Assembly: GCA_008729055.1 (NCBI GenBank)
Contig: SDUX01000007.1
Location: forward strand, 1,660,064-1,724,063
Source of the DNA: Pyropia haitanensis
Taxonomy: Eukaryota; Rhodophyta; Bangiophyceae; Bangiales; Bangiaceae
Length of the DNA: 64,000 nt
Direction: 5' to 3'
This document shows positions 1-12,800 of the stretch, piece after piece. The notes under the pieces are model-generated. The model was given only the letters and a program-made list of their open reading frames with translations. It searched no databases and was not told the DNA's origin. The position numbers were made by a program, and so were the translations under genes. Every line of letters starts with the position of its first letter. Position 1 is the first letter of the stretch.

Positions 1-1302
1 CGGCCACGCCGGCCGCTCGACGTGGACGACAGGGATGGCGGGGAGGGGGCGGGGGGTGGCGCCCGCCGCGGCTGGCAGCGCCACCGCCGCGGCCGCGACG
101 GCGGCGGCTGGTCCCGCCGCACCGACGCGAGTGACGAGGACGGCGAGGAGGGGGACGCCGACGGGGGCGACGCTCGCGGCGGCCGCGGCGGCCGGGCGCC
201 CCTGCGGGTGTCGGCGCGGGCGCCGCCGGGGGGGTTCCGGCCGGCGCGCGCCAGCCTGGGCGCCCACCGGCTGGGGGGGGGGGGGTGGACGCGGCGGCGG
301 CGGAGGTGGGGGGGGGGATGGTGGCCCCCGGGGGGGAGTCTGGGCGTCGGCGGCCGCGCCGCGGAGGCGGCGTCCGCGGCGGCCGTTGCGCACCGCCGGG
401 CTGGCGGCGGTGGCGGCGGCGGTGGCGGCGGTGGCGCCGCGGGGGCGGCCGGGGGGGTGCGGGGATTCCGGTTGCCGCGGCCATTGGGCCTGGCAGAGGC
501 CGACGCGGCGGCGGCAGACGCTGCGGTCACCGGTGGTGGGGACGGCGGTGGCGGCGGCGGTGGCGAGGGTGGCACTGGCGGCGCCGCCGCGGCGGACCTC
601 CCCGAGGGGACCAACGTGGAGCCGCGGCTGGTCGAGATGATTGTGAACGGGGTGCGGGAGCGGAGCCCCGGCGTTGCGTGGGAGGACATTGCGGGCCTGG
701 CGTTTGCCAAGGCGTGCGTCATGGAGGCGGTCGTGTGGCCGATGCGGCGGGCGGACCTCTTCTCGGGCCTCCGGTCGCCGCAAAAGGGGGTGCGCCTGTT
801 TGGCCCTCCCAGGACGGGCAAGACGATGATTGGCCGCGCCATCGCGTCGCAGACGCGGGCGACCTTCTTCAACATCTCTGCGTCGTCCATGATGTCCAAG
901 TGGGTGCGCGAGGGCGAGAAGACCGTCCGCGCGCTGTTTGGCGTCGCCCGCGCCCTCCAGCCCGCCGTCATCTTTCTCGATGAGGTCGACTCGCTGCTGA
1001 CGCAGCGGACCGACGGCGACGCCGAGGCGTCCCGCCGCGTCAAGACCGAGTTTCTTGTCCAGATGGACGGCGCCGGCACGTCCGCCGCGGACCGGGTGCT
1101 CGTCGTCGGCGCCACCAACCGGCCGCAGGAGCTGGATGAGGCCGCCCGCCGGCGGCTCGTCAAGCGCCTGTACATCCCGCTGCCCGACGCGGCCGCCCGC
1201 CGCGCGCTCGTCGCCCGCCTCTTGTCTGCGCAGCGGCACAGCCTCGACGCGGCCGGCCTGGACACCGTCGCGGCGCTCACTGCCGGCTATAGCGGCAGCG
1301 AC
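1..1302 (+). pseudogene. FIGNL1: Fidgetin-like-1 AAA ATPase, truncated and probably degenerate
   Basis: An open frame enters from the left edge. Residues up to about base 610 are Gly/Ala/Arg low complexity; the rest matches the fidgetin-like-1 AAA core closely. Visible are the Walker A motif GPPRTGKT (802-825), a pore-loop region SKWVREGEK (about 898-924), Walker [12 protein letters not shown] (967-999), the sensor region [16 protein letters not shown] with arginine fingers, and KRLYIPLP. Family knowledge: FIGNL1 is a nuclear meiotic-clade AAA ATPase that remodels RAD51/DMC1 filaments in recombination. Conservation stops at GYSGSD (1285-1302); the following AAA lid and Vps4-type C-terminus are absent, and the frame runs into minisatellite until a stop at 1516-1518. 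Walker A and the pore loop each have Arg where FIGNL1 has Gly, and the strand before Walker A reads GVRLF rather than GILLF. Either a decayed copy or a gene broken by repeat insertion; no GT donor sits at the break. The true start may lie outside the window. Confidence 0.72.
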
Positions 1303-4300
1303 GCACAGACGCAGGAAGAAACCCCTGATCCAATGCCAGCAGCCGACCGCCGCCAAGGTCGGCCGCTAGAGTCGCCCCCACGCCAGACAGCAGCCAACAG
1401 CAGAAGACGCCAGCAGCGGCCCCATGGTAAAGCCGCCGGCGAGCGCTGTCCTTGCGAGACGGACAGAAGCGGCTCGCCGCAAACGCCGGCGGCAAGCATC
1501 AACCCCCGGCTGCGCTAGTACTCGCCCGCCGCGAACGCCGGCATGAAGCTGTACTCCCCCGGCCATACCAGCAGCCGCTCGCCCGCAACGCCGGCGGCAA
1601 GCGCCACCCTCATCCGATACCAGCAGCCGGCCACAATCAAAGCCGGCGGCAAGCGCCGCACACGCGCGAACCGGCAACCGCCCGCCGCCAACAGCGACAC
1701 CAAGCGCAACTGGATCGCCAACGCCCGCACCTTCCTGCCGTCCAGCCTCGCGGAAGACGCCACCCCCGCCACCAACGCCAGCAACTGCGTGTTGCCAAAG
1801 CTAACGCCAAGCGCCACCGCCCCGCCGAGCACCGGCCGCCCGCAATCACCAGACGCCCCTCATTGGCAAGACTGGCGGCACGCGACACCCCCCCTGCCTA
1901 CGACAACAGCCACCCACCGCAAGCAGGCAAGTCAAGCCCCACCTCGCGGCCAACGCCAGCAGCCGCCTGCAGCCAACGTCCGCAGCAAGTGCCACCCACC
2001 CGCCAAACAGCAGCCGCAGGGCGCCAAAAGCAACGGCAAGCGCCACCCCTGCTCTTGTTTCAAGCAGCTCCCTGCTGCCAACGCCACTCGACCGCCAAAA
2101 CAGCAGCCATAGGGCGCCAAAAGCAACGGCAAGCGCCACCCCTGCGCTTGTTTCAAGCAGCTCCCTGCTGCCAAAGCCGACGGCAAGCGCCACCCGCCCG
2201 CCAACGTCAGCAGCCGCCAGCCGCGGACGGCCTCAACAACGGTCACCCCCCCGCCAACGCCAACATCCGCCCGCCGCCAACAGCAACACCAAGCACCACC
2301 GCTCAGGCATCGCGAGCAGGCGCCCGTCACCAATGTCGGCAGCGAGCGTGATTCCGACGCCAAACAGCGACCACTCGATGACAATGCCTGACCTCAGAGC
2401 CAAGCGTAGGCGCCATCCCCTCGCCAGCGCCAGCAGCCGCCTGCCACCATCGGCAGCGGCGCGCGCTGCACACCCTCAAAGCAGCGGCCGCCCGCAGCCA
2501 ACGCCAACGCCAAGCCCCCATCCGCCTGCCAGCGCCACCAGTCACGAGCCGCCAACGCCGGCGGGAAAAGACACTCCCCTGCGAACAGCAACAGCCAGCG
2601 CCGCCTATGGCCAAACAGCAGCCGCCGGGTGCAAACAGCGACGTGAAGCGCCACTGCCGCACTAACACCAGCGGTTGGCAGCCGCCAAAGCTGACGGACA
2701 GCGCCACTACCCGTCCAACGCCAGTAGCAGCTTGCTGCTACCGCCCGCGGCGAGAGCCACCCGCCCCCAAGATATTGGCCGGCTGCATGAACGCCAGCAG
2801 CCGCCTGATGGCAAAGCCAGCGGCAAACGGCCTCCCCCCGCCCACGCCAGCAGCCGCCCGCCGTCATCACCGGCGAGGAGAGCCACCCCCACATCAACGC
2901 GAGCAACTGCCCAACGCCAAAGAAGGCGGCTACCCCCCTGCCCCAGCCGGCAGAAAGCCGCCGCCGACAGCGACGCCAAGATAAGCTCCGCAGCAAACTC
3001 CAGCAGCCATCCGCCCCGATTAGCGGCACCACGTGCAGCCGCCCACCGCAAGCCAAGACGCCGAGCACAACCGCGCAGCAAGCGCCAGCAGCTTCGCACG
3101 GATACTAGCGACGCCCAGCGCAGCCGTGCAAACAAACGCCAGCAACCGACCGCCACCAAAGACGGCAGCGAGCGCGTCGCGCACGCCAAACAGCGCCCAC
3201 CCAATGACAACAGCAGCACCTGTCCGACGCCCAAGCCCGTGGCGAGCACAAACCGTCCGCCGACGTCAGCAACAGCCCGCCACCAACGCCGGCGGCAAGC
3301 ATCACCCCCTCAACAAGCAGCGGTCGCCCGATCTCAGCAGCAGCAGCCGTCCGACGCCAACGCTCATGGCAAGCGCCGCACCCGCATCAATCCCAGCACC
3401 CGCCCCACGGCCAAGCCGATGGCGAGCGCCACCCCGCCGCCGACGCTAGCAGCCGCCCGCCACCAACACCGCCGGAAAGCGCTGCCCCCACGCGAATCAG
3501 CGGCCACCCGCAGGAACTGCCATTAGCCGCACGACGGCAAGTCCTGCGGCGAGCGCTAGCCGCCCGCAAAACAACGCCAGCAGCCGCCCCAAGGCACAGC
3601 CGTCGGCAAGCGCCACCCCCCCACGAACACGAGCTGCGGCTCGACAGCGAAGCGGGGAGCCAGGTCCACCCTCGCGCCAACGCCAGCAGCGACGCCACGG
3701 CAATGCCAACGGCAGCCGCGACGCGCCCACCAACGTTAGCCGCTGCCCGCCGCGAACGCCGGTGGCAAAGGCCAATCGCCCGCCAACGCCAGAGGCCCTG
3801 CGCCGGTACTGCAGGCGACGCACGTCACGCCAACACCAAGCACCAGCCGCCCGCAGTCAACGCAAGCATCTTCTTGCAGACAAGCTGACGGCGAACGCCC
3901 CCACCCCGTCAATGCCAGCAGCCGCCCGCCTCCAACGCCGTCAACGAGCGTCACCTGAACGCCAACGCCAGCAGTCGTCCACTGCAAACGCCAGTGGCGC
4001 ACGCCACTGGCCCGGCACCCGACGGCCGCCTGCGAAGCCAACGCCAGTAGCCGCCGACCACCAACGCCTGCAGCCAGCGTCACTGTCTACCAGCACCAGC
4101 AGCTGCTAAAAAGCCAAGCCGGTCGCAAGGGCCATCCCACCGCCAACGCCAGCAGCCGCTTGCCGCCACCTCTCGGTGAGCGCCAGCCGTCCGCCAACGC
4201 CACCGACCGCCGACAAGGGCCACCCTGCCGTCAATGACGGAAGCCGCTTGAAGCAAGGGCGGCCGCAAGCGTCACGCGGACGCAAAACGACAGCAGCCTG

Positions 4301-7300
4301 CTGGCAACACCAGCAGCGACGCGCGGCTGATGGCGGCTGCGATCGTCACGCGCTCGCCAACTCCAGCAGCCTCATGCTGCGAGACCCAGCAGCCACCTCC
4401 TGCAAACGCCAGCCGCGAGCGTCCGCTCCACACCAAACCGTGGCCGCCCCGGTGACAACGCCAACAGGCCCTCGCCGCCGAGACTGGCGGAGACAGCCAC
4501 CCCACCGCCGTAGCCGGCAGCTGCCGACCGCCAACAGCGACGCCACGCGCCACTCTCGATCAAGTACAAGCAAACGCCCGGCTCCAACGCCAGCGGAGAG
4601 CACCGCCTACACACAATAGAGCGGCCGCCAAGCCGGACATCCGTCCGCCTCCAACGCCAGCGGCAAGCTCCACCCCCTAGCCAACGCCAGCAGCCGCCAG
4701 CCGCAAACGCCGGCGGCGAGCGACACGGTCACGCAAAACGACAGAAGAACGCCTTCCCATCGCCAAGCACCGGCCGTCCGCCGCCAGCACCGATGCAAAG
4801 CGCAAGCTCCAAGCCAACACCGGCAGCAACGCGCAGCCAAAGCCGGCGGCAAGCGGCTCCCCTCTGCCATAGCTAGGGAGCCCTTACCGTCAGCATCGAA
4901 GCCATGCGCCACCCCCAAGACATCGCCAGAGAGCAACTGGCGCCGACGGCGATGCCAACCGCAAGCGCGCAGCCAACGTCGCCAGCCGTCCGCCTCCAAC
5001 GCTGGCAGCGAGCGTGTTCCCGACGTCAAGCAGCGGCCGCGCGCTCACACCACCACGAGCCGCCCGACGGCAACTCCCGTGGCGAGCGACTCCCCGCCGC
5101 CAACGACATCAGCCGCCCACCAACGAGGCTCGCGTCGAGCGCCACCGCCACGGAAACGCCAGCAGCCGCCCGCTCATCAGCGACGCCAAGCACAGCCCCC
5201 CAGCCAGAACCAGCGGCCGCCAACTGCCAAAACCGGGGGTAAGAGTCACCCCCGACCACAACCAGCGGCCGTCCGCTGACAACACCAGCAGTCGCCAGAC
5301 GGCATTGCAGGAGGAGAGCACAAATGGTCCGCCGACGCCAGCAAAAGCCCACCGCCACACCGGCGGCAAGCGTCGCCCCCACGCCAAGCAGCGCCCGCCC
5401 GCTGGCAACGCCAGCAGCCGCACGCCGTCAAAGCTCACGGCAAGAACCACCCCGACGTCAGCGCCAGCAGCCGCCAAACCGCAAAGCTGGTCGCGAGCGC
5501 CACCTCCTCCACAAAGTCAGCAGTCACCCGCTGCCAACGCCGACAGCGAGCGCCACCCGCTCACCAACGCCGCCGGCCGCCAGCTGCCAATACAAGAGCC
5601 GAGCAGCACCTCCACGCCAGCGCGAGCAGCCGACCGCTGACAAGGCCTTCGCCACGAGACTTGCACCAGCCAAACGGCGACCGAGCGTTCACAACGCCAG
5701 CAACTGCCCACCACCAACGATGACGGCAAGCGTCTCACCTCCGCTAACGCTCGCAGCCGCCTGCCACCACAGCCGGTGGCAAGCGCAAGCGCCACGACAA
5801 CCGGAGCCGCTGCCAGCCGCCAAAAGCGACCAAAAGCGCCACCACGAAGCCGATGCCAGCAGCCGCAAAACCAGCGCCGGCGGCAAGCGTCAACGCCGCC
5901 CGGCTACAGGAGCCAGCGGCGAGCGTCACCCAGCCGCTAGACGGCGGTCGCCCGCTCGCAACGGCAGCAGCCGCCTACTGTCAACGCCGGCGGCAAGCTC
6001 CACCCCAGCAACACCGCCAGCAGCCGCCCGACGCCAACGCCAATCGCCTACGGCACACCCCCGCAGGCGCCGGCAGCTGCCTGCCACCAACAGCCACGCC
6101 AAGCGCCACGTCTCACGCAGCGCCAGCAGCCACAACCGGCCAGCGGTGGCGGGGAGCGTCAGCCCGACGTCAAACAGCAGCCGCTCGCTGACGACGCCTG
6201 CAGCCGCCCGACGGCCAAGCCGGCAGGCGAGCGCCACGCCCCCGCCGACCCCAGCAGTGGCCTGCTGCCAGCGACGGCAGCGAGCGTGACCCCCACGTCA
6301 AACAGCGGCCGGCCGATGAAACCGCTAGCAGCCGCTCGACGGCAAGGCCAGCAGCAAGCACCATCCCCCTGCGAATACCAGCGGCCGCGCCTGGCCAGCC
6401 GGCGTCAAGAACATCCAGCCGGCGCACGTCAGCACGTGCCCGCCAAAGTAGCCGGCAGCGAGAGCCAGCCCCACGCAAACCGCGCCGCCCACCGCGGACA
6501 AGGGGCCACCCTCCACAAACGCCGACGGCGAGCGCCCGCCCCACGCCAGCCAGCGCCACGCTCACGCCCAACAGCGGTCAGCAGCCGTTCAACTCGACGC
6601 GCCACCCCCCCATCAGCGTCAGCGGTCAAACTGCCGCCAACGCCAACGGCAAGTGCCACGCCGGCGCCAACGCCAGCAGCCGCCTGCTGCCAACAGCAGC
6701 GACAAACACCAGCTCCCCGCCAACGCCCGCGGCCGCCCGCCGCCCGCACCGACACCGAGCACCACGCCCCCGCGCACGTCCTCAGCAGTCTCCCGCCAAG
6801 GCCCGCGGCCAGCGTCACCCGCACGCCAACTGCGGCAGCCGACCGCCGCCAACGCCGGCGGCAAGCGCCTCCCGCCAGTAACGTGAGCGACCGCGCGACG
6901 TCAAACAGAGAGGCCAGCGATGCCAACCCGTCCAACACCAGCCGCCTGCGGGTAACGCCACCAACCGCAAAAACGGCAAAGCCGGCCGCAAACGGCACCC
7001 ACCCGCCAACGCCAGCAGCCACCCGTCACGAACGCCGGCGGTAACAGCCACCCCCCCACCAACGCCACCAGCCACCAACCCCCAATCCCGGCTGCGAGAA
7101 CGACCACCCGCCACCGCCAAAAGCCGCCCGCCGCCAATACTAGCGTCAGCCGCCTCCTCCCGGTTCGGAAGCGTTCACGCACCACCACCAGCGACGCCGA
7201 GCGCAGCTCGCCAGCCAGCGCCCGCCGCCACTCGCCGCCAGAGCGGGCGGCGAGTTCCACTCCACCACCACACGACGGCCGACCGCTGGGAACGCCAGCG

Positions 7301-9870
7301 GCTGCCCGCCTTCAATACGGTCCACAGACGCCACCCCCGCGGCGACGCCAGCAGCCGCCCGCCGCAAACAGCAACTCCAAGCGCAACTCAAACAGCCAAC
7401 GGCAGCAGCCGCTCGCCGCCGACGCCGGCGGCAAGTGCCCCCGCACCCAGCAACGAAAGCGGCCGGCCGGCGGCAAGAGGCCGGAGACAAAGAACGGCCA
7501 CCCGACCAGCAGCGGCCGCCTGCTGACAGCGCGACCGGCCGCCCGCCGCCACCACAGACGCCAAAAGAGTCACCCCCGCGTGCTCGCCAAAGAGCTGACC
7601 GGCGCAAACTCTGGTGGCAAACGCCCCCCCCCAGCCATCACCAGCAGCTCCCCACCACCAAAGCTGACGGCAAGCGTCACCCTCCCGCCAAAAAGCAGCC
7701 AACCGCTGGCAACACCAGCGCCCGCACGACGGCAAAGCCGGCGGGGAGCGCCGCAGTCCCGCAAGCAGCCGCCCGCCGCCAGCAGAGACGGCATGAGCCA
7801 CCTTGCCACCCGTCTCCCGATGGGAACGCCGGCGCCGAGCGTCAACTCCCCCTCCAACGCCAGGAGTCGCCCGCCGCCAACGCTGGCTGCGACAATCGCT
7901 CCCACGCCCAGCAACAACAACCCGCTGACAACGCCAGCAGCCGCCCGCCGACACCAAAGACGCAAAACGACGCCCCCCTGCCAACGCCAGTCGCTGCCCG
8001 CCGTCAACGCCCGCGGCGAGCGCCACCCCTCCGCCAATGCCAGCGCTGACGGCAAGCATGGCGCCGCCGATAACGCCAGCGGCCGCCGGACGGAAACGTC
8101 CGCGGCAAGCGCCACGCGGTCGCCAAAGCCAGCAGCCACCCGCCCCCAACGCCGGCGGCAAAGGGAACCCCCCCCGCCTGCGCCTGCAGGCGGTTGCTGC
8201 CAACGCCGGCGGCAATCACCGCCTCCCAGCCAACGTCATCAGCCGCTCGCCGTTTACGCCGGCGCATAAAGCCATCCCCATGCCAACGCCAGCAGCCGCC
8301 CGCAGCCAAAGACAGCGGTGCGCGTGACGGCTCGGTCAGCGCCAGCAACCGCTCGGCGCCACCAATGACGCCAAAAGTAGAACCCTGCAGCCAATGCCAG
8401 CAGCCGCCCGCCGCTAAAAGCCGGCTGCGAGCGCCACCTCCCGATCCAACAGCAGACGCCCGCCGCCACCAGCGACGCCAAGTGCAACCTCTGACGACTC
8501 GCCAATGGCCGCCGGCCGCCAAAGCTGGTGGCGAGCTTCACACCCACGACAAACAGTGACAGCTCACTGCCAGCGCCTCCAGCCGCGCGCCGTCAGAGTC
8601 CGCGGCGAGCGCCTACCCCCCTTGTCAACAACATGGGCTGCCCGACGGCACAGCCCGACACGAGCGCCAGCCGCTCGCCGTCATCAGCAGCCGTCGGCCG
8701 CCAACGCCTGTGGCAAGCGCCACCCCCGCGCCAACGCCAGTGGTGAACCGCCGTCACCAGCGACGCCGAGCGGAACTCCTGTGCCACCGCCAGCAGCCAC
8801 GCCGCCGCCAGAGCCGACGGCGGAATCCGCTCCCACGCCAAACGTACGCAGCGGCCCGCTGCCAACTCTAGCAGCCGCGCGCCGTCCAAGTTGGCGGTGA
8901 GCACGAACGGCCCGCCAACACAAACGGGCACCCAACGGCACAGTCGGTGGCGAGCGCCTCCTCCCCGCCCATGCCAACAGCCGCCTGCCGCCAGAAGTTG
9001 CCAGCAAGCGCCACCCCCCCCCGCCAGCGCCGGCAGGCGGCAGCCCCCAACGCCAGAGGCAAACGCCGCGTCCGCGCCAGGCAGCACCCGCCGGGCGCCA
9101 ACGCCGATGCCAACCGCAACCCCCCACACCAACGTCACTGGCCGCGTGCCGCTAGAGCCAGCCACGAGAGCCGCCCCCACGCCATTGCCAGCAGCCACCC
9201 GCCGCCAGCGCCGGCGGCGAGCGGCCCTTGGCGGCCACGCAGCGGCCGACCGTCGCCAATGCCGCCCGCCGCCATAAAAAAAATGGCCAACAGCCGCCCC
9301 CCCGTCAACGCAAGAAGCCGTCCGCCGGCAACGTCCACCGCGAGCGCCACCCCCCCGCCAACGCCAGCAGCGGCCCTCCGCGACAGCTGGCACCACGCAT
9401 CACGCCACCGTTGACGCCCACAGCCGCCCAACAAGACCGTCAGCGGTGGGCGTTGTTCAAACGGCATCGCCAGGAGCCGCCCGCCGCCAGCGCCGGCGGG
9501 GGCGAGCCGCACCAACGCCAACGCATGCAGCCGTCCGCTGCCACCGGCGGCGAGCGCGACGCCCTTGTCATGATGCGCGGCCGCCCAAAGACAAAGCCAA
9601 ACGCGAGCGAGCGCCACCCGCGCGCGACACCGCACCTGCCAGACGCACACACCGACGCCGGGCGCACCCCCCACCGGGCAACGCGAGCAGCCACGGGAGC
9701 CGGCGGCGAGCGCCCGCGACCGGGCCACCATCGGCCGCGCGCCGCCAATGCCGGCGGCGCGGGCGGCCGCCCCGGACGGAAAATTGGCGACGGCTCGCCG
9801 CCGCCGCCAGCAGCGGCCCGCCGCCGCCGACCGACATCCCCAGCAGCGGCCCCGCTTCATGGCCATCCCG
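1303..9870. repeat. Degenerate 51-52 bp minisatellite array
   Basis: About 8.5 kb built from diverged units. The consensus words are CGCCAACGCCAGCAGCCGCC followed by CGCCAACGCCGGCGGCAAGCGCCACCC. Matching anchors fall at 1566, 1618 and 1670, giving periods of 51-52 bp, so roughly 165 units. Units are heavily diverged, unlike the satellite at 19.3 kb. A larger duplication has a 93 bp offset (2008 versus 2101). Because 51 is a multiple of three, many frames of 60-380 codons stay open on both strands, with pseudo-regular peptides (NASSRPP and GGKRHPP on plus; LAAGVGG and GGCWRW on minus). Frames change whenever a 52 bp unit or an indel occurs, so no continuous coding sequence is supported. Confidence 0.85.
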
Positions 9871-12800
9871 TGCCGTTCCCCCGACCAGAGGCGCCACCGG
9901 TGGTCAGTGGCGCGGTGGCGCGTGCCGCCCTATCGGGCAGCGACCGCCACCCGTCCACCGCCGCCACCGCCACCCACTGCCGCCAGAAAAAGACGCTGGC
10001 GCTGGCACGCAGCCAGCACGGCCGCGCCCGCCGTCTTGGAGGACCCACCGTGCCGCCGCCATGCGCCGGTGCTTGATGCCGCCACCATCGCCACCGCGCC
10101 GAGGCGGTGGCGCTCCCCGCCGCCACCGGCGACAACAGGCGCCGCCCGCCCGCACCGCCTGGCACCACCGTCGAAGGCGGAGCGGCAGCCGCCCAGCACC
10201 CGCCCCGCCGGCGCCAACAGCCCACAAGGGCAGGCGGCGGTCGCGCGGCGGCGCCGCCAACAGCAGCGGCGGCGACGACCAACAGCTGACCGACGGGCGC
10301 GACCGCACCGCACTCGTGCCGCCCCCGCCGACCACCGCCCGCCACTGGGGAGCGCCGACGCCGCGACCAGCAGAAGTAGCGGCCGCCACCGCCCGTGCCG
10401 GGACGAGCCATGCACCCGCGCCGCGGGCGCGCCGCCCCCGAGAGAGCAACGGCCGTCGCGGCCACCCGCGGCAACCGCTGCCCCCGCCCGTGCCTTGCCG
10501 CCGTCGCCCTCTGTCCACCCGGCCAGCAGGTGCCGGTGGCAAACCACAACAGCGGCACAGCGGCGGTGACGGGGGACGCGGCGAGCAGCGGCGGTAAGGC
10601 AAAGACGGTGTCTTGCGACGACACAGCTGGCGTCGTGGCAAGGACAGAAAACGGATCTGGGAAAGAGTTCACAGACCGACAAAGCGTACAGGCACAGCCA
10701 CGAACAGCAAAGAGGACAGCAAAGTGAGAAGCGGGTCAGAATTACGCTCCACGGTCGCACCGCTCTCTCCCCTCAATAGAGCGATCACCCCAAGTGGTTC
10801 GAACCCCGCACCCAAAACCCATATCCCCTTCACCAGTCATAGCCGCGGGGGCGACGACTCGGCAAGTCGGCAAAAGCGGGCGGCGGGCGAGCCCGCGGGC
10901 TACCGCTCCCCGCGTTGCCGACCCCCGCCCGCCGATACCACGCGACGCGGGGCACCGTCAACGTCCGCGCCATGCCAGTCCGCTCAACCCCCACCCAGCC
11001 ACTGCGCGCAATAGCAGCGGTCGGGGCGCGCCGCGCGCGGGGGGTCGGGGGTCGGGCGCCAGACCACATGCCCCCCCGCCACCCCGGCGAAGGCGCAACA
11101 CAGGGGCGTCGCCGCCAAACGCCATCGCCGTCCGCCACCGGCGGCACCGCCCCTCCCCTGCCACGGAGAGAGGCGACCGGCGGCAGGGAAACCAATGCAC
11201 CCAAACAGGCGCTGCCAGTTGCGGAGGGAAAGGGGGCGATGAGGACAGCGAGGTGGCAGAAGACGAGCGGGAGGAACAACCAAGCGCATCGCACACCGGG
11301 AAAGGAAACAAAAACACACAGGTCAACAGACAAAGGCGGGAACAAGGAACCACAAAGCTGCTATTGAGGAGCATCGAGAACACGACCCTTACCATGGTGT
11401 GGAGCGGGGGTACCACCCGAGGAGGCAACACCCACGCTTGAACGTCCGGCGCGTGCGACATGGCGTTGGCCGTCCACAACGGCACCCACAGGGACAACAC
11501 AGGCGGCGGCGGCGGCATCCACGACCGCGACAGCAGCCAGCAGATCCGACGCCGTCGGCCACCGGCGGCCACCCCGGCGGCCATGGCCTGCCAAGGTGGC
11601 ACCGACGGCCGTGCCGTCGGGCGCCACGACGGGCAGCCGCGGCAACGACGACCGGGACGTCGACCGTAGGTGCCAGCCGGCAGGCGGCTACCGGGCGCGA
11701 CAGCGTCGGGGGGGCGGGGGGATTGAAATAGGCGGCGCACCCGACCGGCGGCGGCGCAGCAACGCAGGCGAGCGCCCAGCGGGAGAACCACGGGGGGGGT
11801 GACCGCCCGGGCGCGGCCGGCGGGGTGCGCGCGCCCGCGCGGTTACGCGGGGAAGGTAGAGGCGGGGTGAGGCGGCACGGCGGGGCGAGCCGCGCCGCCG
11901 CCGGCAGACGGCGGGCGCCGCCCGACGCGACGCGCGGCGCGCGCGCGTGGCGGGGCGGTGTTGGGGTGGCGGGAAGGTGCGCGGGCGCCCGCGCTGACCG
12001 CCTCGGCCGCGGCGGGTGGTCGCGGCGCGCGTGCCCGCGACGGGGTGCCGCCCGCGGCGGGTCACCTTGGGAGCGGCGGGCGAGGAGGGGGGGGTTGGGG
12101 GGGGGTGAAACCCGACGACCACACCGTGCCGAGGCCGCCGCGGCCGGCTGCCCCGCCGCGGCGGCCGCCGTGCTGGCGGGAACGCGACGCCGCCGTCGGC
12201 CGCCGCGGCCCGCGTCTGCCATTAGGGTACCCGTCGCCCGCCGACGGCGACCGCGCCCGCGGCTCGCAATCGCGGTCGGCACGGGTGCGGCGGGCGGCGC
12301 GCCGGACGCGCGCCCGCGGCGCGACGGCCGCGGTCCGCCGTTGCGGGAGGGCGCGCCCGCATGGGCCGCAGCGGGCCGTTGCGCCTCCCCCCCCCCCCCC
12401 CCCCGCACGCACGGACCGCGCGGGCGCTCGCGCCACGCCGTGCGCCACTCTGCTGTGCGCGCCGCCGCGGCGGCCACGACGGGGCGGCGGTGGGTCGTTT
12501 TGGGCCGTCTGCCCCCCGCCGGGGGGGGGGGATGCGCCGCGTCGGCTGCCCGCCGCCGGCTCGCCACGGCGCGGTGTTTTTTTTTGTTTTTTCGTAACGC
12601 TGCCCCATTGGGCTGGGCGGACGCGGCGGGCACCGCCGGGCTGCGCGCGAGGGGCGGCGGCGCGCTCCGCGCCGCCCACTCCCCCCCGGGGAATGTGTGC
12701 CGGGGGGGGGGCGGCGGGCGGGGTGGCGCGCGACGGGGTTGCCTGGAAAAAAGAATACAACAAAAAAGAAGCGGGCTCCCCTGCAACGGCGCCGCCCTCG

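Noticed and set aside
10796..10805. GGTTCGAACC, resembling a tRNA B box
   Set aside because: Neither strand can form the T-stem around the loop and no A box or acceptor stem is found; the decamer is simply palindromic.
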